A stretch of DNA of 64,000 nucleotides from Thermomucor indicae-seudaticae (GCA_000787465.1 JSYX01000085.1:1-64000); one strand, 5' to 3'; numbered from the stretch's first letter, positions 47,532 through 61,556 are shown. The notes: generated by a model not told the origin, from the sequence alone. Program-made: numbers and translations.

Positions 47532-49037
47532 CTATACCGGATTGAAGTCCTTTTCGCCATCTATCAATGACACCATATCTGATAATTCGCGCAATACTTC
47601 GAGGTCCATGGTTGGCCGTAACATGGACATCATTAGGGCCTCGCGTACTGTTGCCATGTCCAGCATTCGATGCGCAGCTATCGATATATCCTCTTGCGTC
47701 ATGTCCCCGTCCTCCGTCTCTTTTTCGCCTGGACGCTTCAAATTACGGTCCAACCCGCAGACAAAGGCGCGAATCAGTTCCATCCCTCGTTTTGCCGCCA
47801 CCGAGTAATGGGGTACTCCTGACTCCGCCAATATCATGCATAGCCGGAACATATTCATGGGCACATTACGATCCCGCTGGAAAAGCTGCTCCTTCAATTG
47901 CCGGTCGTTGCAATGGTCGCTCAAGATGATGACGATATTATACAGTCCCATGATGGCATACTCCAGTATCGCTAGCTGTCCAGCAGTCAGATTGATCATG
48001 AATTTGCCATCCACTAAGAAAAAGTCTCTTCGAATCAAGACTGCCAGCTCGACCCAAATGTTTTCCAATAGCGTCATGGACCCATCATCGATTAAAGTCG
48101 CAAATAACTTGCGATTTTCGTAGTTTACTGCTACTTTTGCCCATGTCTCGATCGCTAACAGTGAATAATATGTGTCAGGTCCGTAAGCCAGAAAATCATG
48201 GACCAGCCGTATAAACGTGCTTGCGACATCGGATCGGCTCAAAGTCAGACTCATGGCTATATTCGAGAAAATGATCAAGACGCTCTTCCGAAAGTCGAGT
48301 GTGTCCATGCGACGGATGCCGACAAACCATGCCAGGCGTCCTGTGGTATCTTTGCCGTCCACTGTCTTCGCATCCTGTGTACAATCCAAGATCCGGGACA
48401 TTGTAGATACAAAGCGCTTCTGCTTGGCAAGGAAGTCGATGTTTTCAGGCATAAACGAAAAGTTGCGAAGGATATTGAATATGCATAGACACCGCTCTCG
48501 AAGGGATAGCCACAGTTCGGATGTGGAGTCTTCTAACCGCGGTATAAGACTTTTCATCTCGTCCAGCGACATATCGAATAGTTCCGCGTACGTCATTCCA
48601 CGGGTATCATCAGATATTAGTTTGTTCTCGCCAGGTTGTGTTATTTGCTCTGCCTGATCGGAAGCAAAACGCGTTGAGCAGCCAAATATATCTTGCTCCA
48701 AATAATCCAATAAGACATCGAGTAGATCCTCACAATATGATAATGCCACCGAGTTATTTTGCGATGATATGACGGTGAGGATATTGAGCGCATTGGTGAC
48801 TTCCATTTTTAACCCTGATTTCAGCGACATTGTCAAGGCATGAATATCAACAATGCCTATGTAGATCATGAGTAATCAGTTCGATGAGATCGCAGTTTTC
48901 GCCGTACCCATTTCATTGAAGTAAGGTATTAAGGGCTTTATGTCGAACTTGTCAAAGTACTTTAAATCTACACCGCCATATGTGTCAATCGTCCTCGTTT
49001 TTGGAAAGTATGTAACTGTTGGTGTGTTCCCCTGCAT
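47532..49037 (-). CDS. SWI1/BAF250-like SWI/SNF subunit, C-terminal part only
   Basis: SWI1/ARID1 proteins belong to the SWI/SNF nucleosome remodeller. Two exons, 49037-48908 and 48856-47532, join in phase (484 aa) and start MQGNTPTVTYFPKTRTIDTY. The block GGVDLKYFDKFDIKPLIPYF then IVDIHALTMSLKSGLKMEVT and NALNILTVISSQ is the start of the BAF250 C-terminal domain. Later FNILRNFSFMPENIDFLAKQ and the helical-repeat segment LLAIETWAKVAVNYENRKLF fit the same domain. It ends DGEKDFNPV. No ARID domain is found upstream before COX7C. ATG 49037 sits behind a pyrimidine tract ending in CAG, so the true N-terminus may lie in an unseen upstream exon. Confidence 0.75.
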
Positions 49038-49933
49038 CGTTGAAGTTGCAAAAAAAAGCCCAAAGCTCGACTCTGCCCTTTTGGGCCTTCGCGTTTCGAG
49101 CCCAGCGGACCTTTGGAGAAGATTTCGGTCCGCCTCACAGGTGACGAACTTGCGATCCGCTTTCAAGGACGCCGTTGAGTATGTATGGGCGTGACCCGAA
49201 GTAGACTAAGTATGTACGAACGTAACCTAACACTTCCTACAGGGAAAATACGGAATACTGTGCAGTAACGAAGTTATTCGGTGTAGTTGGTTTTGTAGTC
49301 TTCGCATTGTTTACTATGAGCATGGTAACATTCCTAGTGATCAGCACCTTACGGAATGAGGACTGTATCAGAGGGCATCGGTAGATTGAGCTGAAGCGTC
49401 TGCAGCAGTCTAAATCTATGGAAATGGAAAGTATATCTTGTCCATGGACATTTTGTTCTGCTTCGGCTTGGAAGGAGCCGATCTTCCCATTGTCTGTCAC
49501 TCTTACTACTGCACTTGTCTACCAGGGATCTGACGACGATACCATATAGTGATTGGCAATGTCTCAGATAAGCTACCTAATGGACCTACGATTGGTGAAT
49601 ACTGAAGGACTTATTACGTACTCAGGGCATATTCAAATTGAATAAAAACACGCTTGACCCTTCCTGACTTGCGGTCATTGACTATAGGGTTAGTCCAATT
49701 GCTTATTTTTTGAATGCAACTTCTGTCAAAGGATATATTTTTGCTCGTTGATCCAGACTCTCGATTATTGTAAAGCAGGTCGACGTCGAAGGAACGAGAA
49801 TCAAGATTTACGTTTACCGCTGACGTATTGTCGGAATTTGGGCAAGCTGCATGAAAAAGGGTGCCCTCTTAGAGCACACTTCTGCACTTGCTTCATTTCG
49901 TGGGTTCATCCATACAAAGACATGAATTCCAAC
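49038..49933. other. Region between the SWI1-like gene and COX7C
   Basis: An open stretch continues upstream of the SWI1-like exon to about 49194 (RNLLQRSAGLETRRPKRAES) but has no ATG and does not look conserved. The rest has no coding signal. It must hold the promoters of two diverging genes. Confidence 0.4.
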
Positions 49934-50345
49934 ATGCTTGCACGCTCAGCTCTCCGCGCACGCGTTGCGTCTCGCTCATTCGTGCGTTCCGACCTCTACC
50001 ATTTCGAAAACTCAAATGGACAGGTAATGAACCGTTTGCACCGTTGTTCCCTGCGACTCTGCTGAAGGAACGGCGTAGAACTTGCCTTTCAAGACGACAA
50101 ACAGAGTAGGACTTGCCATCAAAATGACACTGTATTTGGGTCTCGGATTCGGTGCTCCTTTCATCAGTAAGTGTATATATGCGGGCGAGTTGAACAAACT
50201 AATAACATACATATATACTTATCTGGTTATGTCTATCTGTCAGCCACTGCGTATCAATTGTAAGTGCATATCGTGATAGTTGCGCCACCCGCGGGATTGA
50301 TTTAGTAACCCTTCTTTTTTTTCGTACAGCCACAAGGCAGGCTAA
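49934..50345 (+). CDS. Cytochrome c oxidase subunit COX7C family (yeast Cox8)
   Basis: Small inner-membrane subunit of respiratory complex IV. Four exons, 49934-50023, 50079-50166, 50244-50259 and 50330-50345, fit in phase and give 69 aa; MNSNMLARS from ATG 49922 is an alternative start. A mitochondrial presequence (MLARSALRARVASRSFVR) is followed by YHFENSNGQNLPFKTTNR and the single membrane helix IKMTLYLGLGFGAPFITTAY, then QFHKAG. NLPF plus KM-LY-G-GFG-PF matches COX7C/Cox8. The last two exons are each only 16 nt. The total length is normal for the family. Confidence 0.85.
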
Positions 50346-50549
50346 AGCCCATTTTTGTCAGGCCAAGCAATGGAAGGAAAATAAAAAAAGAAACTCAAGC
50401 CTTTGGCTGTTTTGGTGTTTAAAATAAAGGTGCAGAGATACGTACAACACCATATTTTGCTTCTCTTTCCCTTTTTGCTCTTTACTTTTCCTTCTTCTTG
50501 ATGTACGCGTAGAAAGGAAGATTTTATGTCTTGATTTTACGATAATCAA

Positions 50550-52250
50550 ATGTTTATTGGGTTAATAATAGTCTTTGGGTTCGGTCTTGGGGTTCGTGGC
50601 CACGGCAACGTTTGCAGAAATTTCTTACCTCTCCTATTCGCGCTCACAACTGTGCATGCTGCTGTTTCTGGGCCCTTTATTGACAGCACACCACTCGGAC
50701 TACCACGCCAAGACCATTGCGCGTTTGCGTACAACAGTTCGCTGTATATTTTTGGTGGACACCCGATGTCGGACAATATTGTTCTTAAGTTCGACAATGA
50801 TCGATGGGAGCCAACGGTGACACAGCTAGAGACGGCGGGTCAAGCGCCCAACCTTACTGATATTGCTGGTGGTGGCGGCTGTGTGGTCACTAGCTACGGA
50901 CAAGCCATCTTTATGCCATCTGCGCAACAGAGCATTGTCAACACCTTGGATCTAACGACCAGACAGTGGGCCTTCATCGATAGCTTATTGTTGTCGAAGA
51001 ACGTATTACAGCGCGGGATGGCCATGTGGAACGATATGCTCTTTGTGCTTGTGAACCAGGGAAACGGATCTTCAAATACATATGTTCTGGACGCCCGGAT
51101 CAGAACCCATTGGACATGGTATGAGGCACAGACGACAAGTGATGATGCGCCGAATATCACGGCGACAAGTTCCTTTACAATGATTGGGACGTCAAGGTGG
51201 ATTCTGTATTTTGGCACCACCCGGAGTGGGGGTGGAGCACATGGTTTCTGGCAGTCTTCTGTGGCGGTGCATTGCTTTGACCCTTACCTATTGCTCTGGG
51301 TAGGCAAGATTGCTGAATTCGCAACTAGTACAGACCAGGTACAGGTCGCCATGCTCGGGAACGACCCCACATCGGACGAGACGGAATCAGTTCTTATCGT
51401 GCCCAGCTATAGTTCGTCCTCGTCGTCATCAGGACGCATTGCGATGGTGCCATTGCAAGGACTTTGGCGGTTGGACCTATCGCGGCAGTTTCCACGTGCC
51501 AACGTTTCATGGATTCCCCGGTCTCGTATCGGCCCCTTCCGTCCACTGCAGGGATCATCTGTTACTAGACTGACGAATGATACGGTTGTGTTTTATGGCG
51601 GTCTGCCTTTCACACATGACAGCTTTCGAGTATGGAACAGCACGCAATCGGCCTTTCTGAGTCTCCCTTGGTGGAGCAGTACGAGCTGGTACCCGGACAG
51701 AACAGTTATGCCATCAAGTGCTGGATTAGAGAACGGAAACCCCGAAAGCGATCGTCATAAATTAGCCATTATTGTTGGGACAGTACTTGGTTTCATTGCT
51801 CTAGTTGCGCTTGTCGCCTTGGGGTCATGTTTCTGCAAAGAACGACGGCAGCGGCGGAACCATCGTGAACCGTCGCAGCAGCAGCCTTCGCGGTCTATGT
51901 CATCGATCTGCACTCCCTTTCGACGACAGCAAGTGAGCGAGTTGCCACTGGTTCATCATCAACAGCAGGGCGACAATGCAGCCACGTGGGCAGATCAGCT
52001 ACGACGTGCACTGTCGGCTATTGCTCGAAGCGGCAGCAGCCCCAGGACAGCTTCTCCCGTCACATCAGCTCCCCTTGAAGGTGGACCACCCACAAGCACT
52101 GTACCCTTAAGAAATGACTCTTCGGCTTCCAGGATAACTAGTATCCGTGAAAAGCAGATACGAGAATATAGTAGATTCCATGAGCATTTTGATCTGTTGG
52201 TGCCCTCCAGCTCCATACACGCTGAAAGCAATTCAACGACTGGTGCATAG
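50550..52250 (+). CDS. Kelch-like beta-propeller single-pass membrane protein
   Basis: An intronless 566-aa frame. It starts with a signal-type N-terminus (FLPLLFALTTVHA) and has Kelch-like blades: HCAFAYNSSLYIFGG, VLKFDNDRWEPTVTQLETAG, DIAGGGGCVVTSYGQAIF, TLDLTTRQWAFIDSLL, MAMWNDMLFVLVNQGNG and RLTNDTVVFYGGLPFTHDSF. A membrane helix (LAIIVGTVLGFIALVALVAL) at about residues 410-430 is followed by Cys and basic residues (CFCKERRQRR) and a Ser/Gln-rich cytosolic tail. Such multi-N-glycosylated Kelch receptors are common in Mucoromycota, with unknown ligands. No introns, unlike almost all neighbours. Confidence 0.7.
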   Translation: MFIGLIIVFGFGLGVRGHGNVCRNFLPLLFALTTVHAAVSGPFIDSTPLGLPRQDHCAFAYNSSLYIFGGHPMSDNIVLKFDNDRWEPTVTQLETAGQAPNLTDIAGGGGCVVTSYGQAIFMPSAQQSIVNTLDLTTRQWAFIDSLLLSKNVLQRGMAMWNDMLFVLVNQGNGSSNTYVLDARIRTHWTWYEAQTTSDDAPNITATSSFTMIGTSRWILYFGTTRSGGGAHGFWQSSVAVHCFDPYLLLWVGKIAEFATSTDQVQVAMLGNDPTSDETESVLIVPSYSSSSSSSGRIAMVPLQGLWRLDLSRQFPRANVSWIPRSRIGPFRPLQGSSVTRLTNDTVVFYGGLPFTHDSFRVWNSTQSAFLSLPWWSSTSWYPDRTVMPSSAGLENGNPESDRHKLAIIVGTVLGFIALVALVALGSCFCKERRQRRNHREPSQQQPSRSMSSICTPFRRQQVSELPLVHHQQQGDNAATWADQLRRALSAIARSGSSPRTASPVTSAPLEGGPPTSTVPLRNDSSASRITSIREKQIREYSRFHEHFDLLVPSSSIHAESNSTTGA

Positions 52251-52639
52251 ACCCTCCCATCCTCCCCCCTGCATAACATTTTATTTATGTGGATAATTAT
52301 ACCTTTTTGTGTAATATTGCAATTTATTCTGCACATATGGACAATACATGAGGGGAGGGGGGAAGGTGGCCATGGCGCAACGTCGCCAATGCAACAGCTG
52401 GGGAACAACTGCTAAATCTAGTCTTGTATGAGCATAACGTCAACGTGACCACGGACTACAGAAGTAAGAAGGAAACAAGAAGTAATCTTGTATGTATAAG
52501 CAGGACGCAGTTGCCAAGACGACAATGCTTTCTTGCTTATTTATGGAACAACGCCTTTTACGCAGTCGGGTTGGATTACGGGTTTAGCATTTCCCTTTCT
52601 GTCTTGTTTGTCCTCCGCAACGCATCTTTCCTGCAGACA
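52251..52639. other. Intergenic between Kelch-like and zinc-ribbon genes
   Basis: G/C-runs (ggggaggggggaagg at about 52353) and a 94-codon frame overlapping the next gene in another phase. No gene of its own. Confidence 0.5.
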
Positions 52640-52969
52640 ATGTTCTTTCTATTCACTTGTGAGTTTTCCCCCATTTTAAGGGAGCAGTGGGCATTACTGA
52701 CTTGTTGACAGTCGGCTTTGATAGGTTCAAACGTCGAGCGGGTAACCAAGTGTGGACTTGCCCCAATTGCTCAGCTCGAGACGTTTACCATGTAAAATCT
52801 AACGATTGTTTTACTTTCTGGCAAGTGTAAATGCAAGACTGAAAGCAAATGTAGTCAAAGGCTAATTGTCAGCCACAGTTTCATTCCTCTTATTCCTTGT
52901 GGCCCCACCAAGTCGCTTTATGAATGTTATACCTGCGGTTGGGCGAACGTGTACCAACCTCCGTTTTAA
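52640..52969 (+). CDS. Small zinc-ribbon protein, 74 aa
   Basis: Exons 52640-52658, 52712-52826 and 52879-52969 give 74 aa starting MFFLFTFGFDRFKRRAG. Two CxxC knuckles, WTCPNCSARDVYHV and YECYTCGWANVYQ, are separated by about 40 residues with VFIPLIPCGPTKS between them. This order (short hydrophobic start, CPxC, FIPLIP, CxxC-W) is that of the fungal zinc-ribbon family I know as zinc_ribbon_15. Function in that family is unknown to me; structural zinc binding is likely. The first exon is only 19 nt, which hides the gene from simple ORF searches. Confidence 0.75.
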
Positions 52970-53121
52970 AGCACCACTACCGTTGCTTACGTTCTATTAT
53001 TACACAAGTACGTCTCGCATAATCATGCTTCAAAACGACAGCTGTACTGACACTATGGTCAGTTGTACATATATTATACGCTAGTAACCGCCATTATTTC
53101 AGTTTGACATAAAGACAAACA

Positions 53122-55582
53122 TTAAGTGACTATCACGCGATCCATTTGGCTGATCATATTTGCCGTCATCTGTGCCGCGGCTTTGCAGACGGTCTGTCGT
53201 ATCTTGGACTCGAACATTCCTCGAAGGATGAAATTAAGAAAGCTGTAGTCGAAGCGTTCAGTCAAATTTCGATAAAGTTGTAGTGGTTGCATCCGACTTG
53301 CCTGTGCTGCGACTCGTGGAAACGAATCTTCAGAGAGCCAATGGTACATTGCGCCTTTTCAACGACTATTGGTTTATCACGAAAAGAGGAGACAGTAAGG
53401 ACTAATCGGATCTTTTTTGCGGTAGCCGAAGCCTTGCCGTTGTCCGTCCACACAGGAAAACTGGTCTTCTTCTTGTAAAGGTAACCTGTCTCCACCGAAA
53501 GCTCAATATCTTCCCTTTTTTCCCAACGCAGATGAATTAAAGTGTTACTACTCAACGCAAGCTGGCTATCACGTTTGATATTACCATGCATAAGTCATTC
53601 GTTCCATACTCGCTGGAAGTAGTTCTTGATTATCCCAAGTCTCCTCTGGCTGAGGCAACTCGGCTGTTTGCTCATGGTGTACTGTTCCATCCCGTCTCGC
53701 TTGGACTGACCTGGGAAAAGCCTTGTCTAACTTGACATACACGTTTTCCAAAGTCACGTCATAATTAGGACCAACACTAGAGGCAAACAGAAGCGTTGAG
53801 GACAGTGGTCGAAAGAAACATGAAATGTCTTACATGTCCAGCTTGCCCATATAAAGAGGTCCAAGTTTTTCACATCTAAGAAAACGAAAAGACCAATTAG
53901 TGTCGGCCTTCTTTCCATGATAAGTGAGGAAACAAGAGATTACAGTTTCGGTACGACGAGACCGATATCGTTCCAATACTCGGTATGAAATGCTGGGATA
54001 TGACGTTCCGAGTCCCACAAGATCTCCTTTGCCAACTGACGTGCCTTGTCAACCAGAATAGGAGAAAACCCGCCAGAATAAGGTTCAAAGATAACGCGTT
54101 CATGATAAATAGCCCAGGCGGTGCTTTCTGGATTGGCCTTTATTATACCGACGACCTCTGCCAGAATGGCATTACTGAGGTCCTGCATGCGAGGCGTCCA
54201 TTCCTCTGCCATACGAGGCGCTGCAGATGACACAGGCCGACTGCGCACCTCGACATCCCAGAGCATAGCCTCTGTCTCAGCGTGATAGCCACATTCCTTG
54301 CGAAGATCCTCCCAGCTTTGAATGATACGAGTCCTGGTCTTCTCAGGAACGTTCATACGAGCCAACGCACCGATCAGCCCCTGCACATGCTCAGATCTGT
54401 CCTTGGCAAGCGCTTTCAAAGTATCGCAAATGGCTGCCGTTGAAACGGTCATTTGGCCTGGTGGTCTGTCGCTTTCACTGACGACCTGGGCCATATAGAC
54501 TACTAAATCTTGCACAACATCCATCATCGCTTGCTCACCAGTGATCCGGCGCATCAGAGCCGTTCCACGCTGCATGAATTCTTGATAAGCAGACTCATTA
54601 GGGATCTGCGCTGTGTCTTGTTGTTGTTGTTCCACAGGTGCCTTGCCCTTTTCCTTGGGATCAACTTCCACCGGGCTCGGTGGTCGTTCTTCCTTCTTGA
54701 TCTCTTGTTCCGCCTTTGCGTCATTGTTCTTGGCCGGACTTCCTTCTTTTTCTTCTTGTTTCTGTTCTTGCTTTATAGGCTCCTTGTCATTGACCTTCTT
54801 CTCGTTGGTCTCAGCTGGACCATTCTCTGGTGGCTGCTTTACTGGCTCCACTTCCTCTTCTTCCATAAACCGACTAGTCTTTAAGGCCACATGGGACACA
54901 TCGTACGGTGCAACATCCATCAGAAAGTGATACACGGTATCGGTAGCCAGACCAAGCAATTCTGGCGTCCACGTTTGGCCCGTGAACACTCGCAACAGAC
55001 GCCACCCTTGTTCATCCATATCCTTGTCAGGCACTAGTCCTGATTTCAGATATAGAAAAAGTTTGTTCATTTGGACCTTTAAAGTTATGCTTTTTGACAC
55101 AATGTCTCACCTGCTGTCTCCGGCCCGAGTTGAGGTATTTCACACGTCAATCCGTGGTAAATACGTTTCCACAGGACATGCTCAGGCATCCGAGTCCGCT
55201 TGTCAGCCATGACCGCCTTCCATTGGAAAATCAAATCGGCCACCCCAGACAGGAATTCCGGGTGTCGCACCCGAGAGTCTTTGACGGCTGCCTGAATTAC
55301 GTATTGCATACTTTCGGCTTCACCCACAATGATTCGCACCGGTTTACTTGCACTTGGTTCTGGCTAAGGGAAATAAAGAAGGCCACATAATTTTAAAAAC
55401 AAGAAAAGCGACCCAAGTCCACTTCTCTCAATCCAACTTTTACCCCTGTACCGCCACTGACCGACGGCTGGGCTTCTACAGGAATCGTAGGCGGAAGCTC
55501 AGGTGCCCTGATTTTAAACAATATCGTTTAGTTCAAAGTCAAAGGCTTCTTTCTCCAATCTCGCATACGGTTCTTCTGACAT
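53122..55582 (-). CDS. HAM1-like / DUF4449 family protein
   Basis: Large lipid-binding-type protein of fungi, related in outline to BPI-like tubes; role likely in membrane or lipid handling, not proven. ATG 55582 (MSEEP) joins over a 64-bp intron to APELPPTIPVEAQPSVSGG. The next exons have PVRIIVGEAESMQYVIQAAV and RMPEHVLWKRIYHGLTCEIP. The long exon 55100-53940 has RLLRVFTGQTWTPELLGLAT, a Lys/Glu/Pro-rich insert and GFSPILVDKARQLAKEILWD. Then LENVYVKLDKAFPRS, MTYAW-like end and the terminal SFLNFILRGMFESKIRQTVC block, which is the HAM1/DUF4449 C-terminal signature. It ends DRVIVT at 53122. The family call is from memory of this signature. Confidence 0.65.
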
Positions 55583-55768
55583 TTTCGGTAAAGCGAAAAA
55601 AAGAAAAAAAAAGAAGTGATTGATGGTTTCTAAAACCGATAAATCTTTTACAAATGATTCAAGTGTTTGGAACGGTTTGAGAAAGTGAAAAGGAAACGAC
55701 AATGTAAAAAACTTTTAATAAGGGATATGGTACATGAGAAGTAAGCACTCTATAAGGAATTTCTACTT

Positions 55769-58557
<2,789 letters not shown>

Positions 58558-59236
58558 CTTTTCAAGAGAATAAACGTATTAAACGCTGTCCAAGTGTTTC
58601 CTCTCGCTCAAAAAGCTTACGAAAATTGACAGCAACCCTAAAAAGAGAGACAGGGCAAGATTGCGGATCTCGAAAAAAAAGTGTCGCCATGTGACTCGTC
58701 CTGACTCATGAGTTTCTTTGTATGGCAAATTGTGGGGTTCCTTGAACTTATAAAACGCCGTCATACGGGGATGAGCGACAGCAAGAATATCAAACTATAA
58801 TAGCTTGGTGCTGTCTGTAAACAATTTAGGCTGAATAGTGCATATGGCCTTTTATGATTCGAGTTACCGCCTTATACCATTCTTCTCAATGCATTCGACC
58901 CTATGCACACGTGCACTGATCGTTTCATCGGCCATCTGCTAGTTTGATTTACCAGTTTTTGTGTCATCATTCATTCAGTGATCATGTTTCTGAAGCTTCG
59001 CGCTAAGTTATTCTTGCATTAACTCGTGAGCCGAAAGGAGGAAGGAAGAAAAAGGTCCAATGCGTGCCTGATTAAGTATGACTAGGAGACTGGAGCAGAT
59101 ACCGGGAGCAACTTTCAGGAGAATAGGTCTAGTAGAGTGTGGTCATACTATTTACAACTATCATTCGCAAATGATGTCGTCAATATCTATCAAATTGAAA
59201 TAAAAGCCCCATTTGAGTCCCTATCTCTTCTTCGTC
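58558..59236. other. Intergenic between ARG5,6 and the next gene
   Basis: Promoter region of two diverging genes. Short frames only. No clear copy of an arginine-control site was identified by eye. Confidence 0.4.
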
Positions 59237-59887
59237 ATGTTTCCGTTACTCGTTGCTCCATTTGTCCCATTTATTCCGTTAGCTGTTGCCGGTGTAGGAG
59301 CAGCTCTGGGCTCGGTATTTGTTAAGCACGTAGGCGACGATCAATTCAAAGAAGAGTTCGGATTTTCACCAGACGAATACTAGGACAAGCCGAATGCGAA
59401 GTCTAAGCCGAATGAAGAGTCTGTGCCGAACAAAAACGGTTTGAACGTCAATAACTCTGCCGAGTACAAGCGCCCCACGTCCCAAGAGCCTACTGCTATC
59501 AAAACGGCAGAAAAGGCGGCCAGTGTGGCTTCTGAGAGAACATTCTTCGACAGACGGACGACCCAATGCCAAACTAATATTGAAACATACCGGAACGAAA
59601 ACACCACCGTATGTCACGACATTCCGACGTCGTTCGACGACGCGGCGTTCATTCACGCCGTCAATGAATGCATTCAGCAGATGGACTCTTTTGGTTCGGA
59701 GTTCATAGTACGGTCGATAGAGACGTTCTTTTCCTGGTTGGGGATCAAGGGGATGAGGCCCTGTATCAGGGAACTTTCGAAACGCCTTTGGTCCTTGATC
59801 AAGCATTTGGTCGTCAGTTATGTCGCGAATTTTTTTCTACGGCTTGTTAAATCACTAGCGAAAGTTATATCCAGAATGCTATACTAG
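59237..59887 (+). CDS. Unknown protein; in-frame stop removed by a putative 54-bp intron
   Basis: From ATG 59237 (MFPLLVAPFVPFIPLAVAGV, a hydrophobic start like a signal anchor) one frame runs 216 codons with a single TAG at 59381-59383. A 54-bp intron from GTAGGC at 59330 to CTAG at 59383 would remove it and keep the frame, giving about 198 aa. After it come a charged repeat-like part (DKPNAKSKPNEESVPNKNG), then FFDRRTTQCQTNIETYRNEN, PTSFDDAAFIHAVNECIQQM, FFSWLGIKG and an amphipathic basic end (LRLVKSLAKVISRMLY). No family is recognised. If the intron is kept, a 48-aa product results. The alternative is a recently broken gene. Confidence 0.5.
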
Positions 59888-60107
59888 TGTTTTCTTTTGC
59901 TTCTTTAACCTCATAAATATATCTTGCTGTTTGCTCTAGACTAAGGTTCTTTTTATTTCCTGTTACGCTATTCCCAGCAAACTGATATACAGAGGTCTTA
60001 CGGGGCAAAACATACGTAATTTCCTCTTCCAGCACACTTTAAGAATAACATTATTCATCGAAAAAATGACTTCGTGTGGTACCTCTTCGTTGGAAGTGAA
60101 TTTGCTT

Positions 60108-60937
60108 CTATTTGGTTTTTTCTTCACTATTTGTCTCTCTCTGCAGCACCTTGACACGCTCCTGTTGCCATTGAGTGTATTCCCACCTGGCCACATTATC
60201 AATAAATCGCATGTCCCGCAAGTACAGTCTCTTGCTTATTGGCAAGTCCAGTAAACGGTCGATAAGCCCTGTTTGCCGAAGTCGTCGCTCGACCAACCTG
60301 AACCAGACAATAGCAAACGCACTCCCAACCGCTGATCCCACAATAATCTGGGGAAGGCTATGATAGCCCAAGTAAATCCTGTCGGCAACCAAAGTATGAG
60401 TCAATCGATTCCTATTGTTTTGCTTTGCAGAGACTTGCCGTGAGTAGGAGACGAGGGCGGCAACGATCAGCAAGGCAATGCTCAAGAGAGCCTTAAATAC
60501 ATCGTTCTCTATTCGAATACAGGTCCAAAGATAGATTGTGCCATATACCGCAAAATACCAGATAAATTGAGCATGGCTTGAAGGCATACCGTAGCCTTTG
60601 CCGAGATGGGCTAACAGAAAAAAAGGCAATTTCCTTCCAGTAAGTTTGGCACGCCCAACTATCCATACCCTGATATGAAATTACCGTGAGGTCGCGAAAT
60701 CTGCAAGCTCTCCTTGAGAATGGCGTTAAAGCCTTCATTGAGTAATTGTCCCAGAAGCATCAAGATCCCCGCGATTTCACGTCGAGCGAGAATGACTGAG
60801 CCATAAAAGACAAGAATAGCGAGCGGTAAAAGTGTAATGTAGGCTAGGGCATAAGCGACTTTGTCTTGAGGGTCAAATTGCACGTGCGTCAGCGAAAGTG
60901 ATGTCAAGCTAATGCCGTTGTCCTGACAATGCTGCAT
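60108..60937 (-). CDS. Dolichyldiphosphatase (PAP2 family, DOLPP1/Cax4-type)
   Basis: Recycles dolichyl diphosphate to dolichyl phosphate on the lumenal side of the ER after N-glycosylation. ATG 60937 (MQHCQDNGISLTSLSLTHVQ; the frame before it has only TTG). Membrane helices include LAYITLLPLAILVFYGSVIL and AQFIWYFAVYGTIYLW. Phosphatase motifs: KESLQISRPH (KxxxxxxRP), GMPSSHAQF (PSxH) and SR-IYLGYHSLPQ (SRxxxxxH), the last split by a 60-bp intron with a GC donor at 60438-60379. The loop sequence and GSAVGSAFAIVWF helix match DOLPP1. The C-terminus is polar and ends NSEEKTK. The first intron lies near 60690. Confidence 0.85.
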
Positions 60938-61556
60938 CGACAAGAGGTATGAAGGAAGTTAATCACGACTTGCAATAACCCGTGACGCCCCAAAATACTC
61001 TCCCTCCCCGCAACTGTTCAGGCACAACTGCGGCAAGACCGAATCAATCACATAGGCGCAGCAACCTTACTGATACAATGCTCTGCTAACTACAACCATA
61101 TCCAAATTTCGCGTAGCTAATGCTTGAATACGTATTGATCCTATTACATCCCGCGTCAGGAGCCTGGGAGCAGTAAACCAAGTTGTTCGTTTTTTCTCAT
61201 AGCGACGGTAGAAGCAGAACCGCTGCAAGAATGCCCCAGAGATACACACGAATAGCAATAGAACATATTTGGAAGCTCTATATTGAACTTACTCAAGCTT
61301 ATTTCCCTGGGCTAGTTCTTGCGCTTTCGTGAAACGGCTGTCCGTTACAAGCAATTCAATGGTAGGAATGACAAGTTGCGTTTATATGCTCGGTAGATCA
61401 TAGATGATGGCTTAAAAGTTGCTATAAAAGAGATCACGACTTATTTTGATCACCATAGCCAAACTTTTTATCACTGAGTTGCCTAGAAACTAACGATATG
61501 ACAGATATGGTAGAGTAAGAAGGAAAGAAACTATCGCAGAGATACACATTGTGCGA
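60938..61556. other. Intergenic between dolichyldiphosphatase and lipase
   Basis: Short frames only, no motif. The lipase stop is at 61557. Confidence 0.5.

Noticed and set aside
54510..54930. Long plus-strand hydrophobic frames opposite the HAM1-like gene
   Set aside because: They are the complement of a Lys/Glu/Gln-rich insert, which reads as Leu/Phe/Ser-rich on the other strand.
59378..59386. Stop-codon readthrough signal at the TAG after DEY
   Set aside because: The bases after the TAG do not match known readthrough contexts, while a 54-bp GT-AG intron explains the stop simply.
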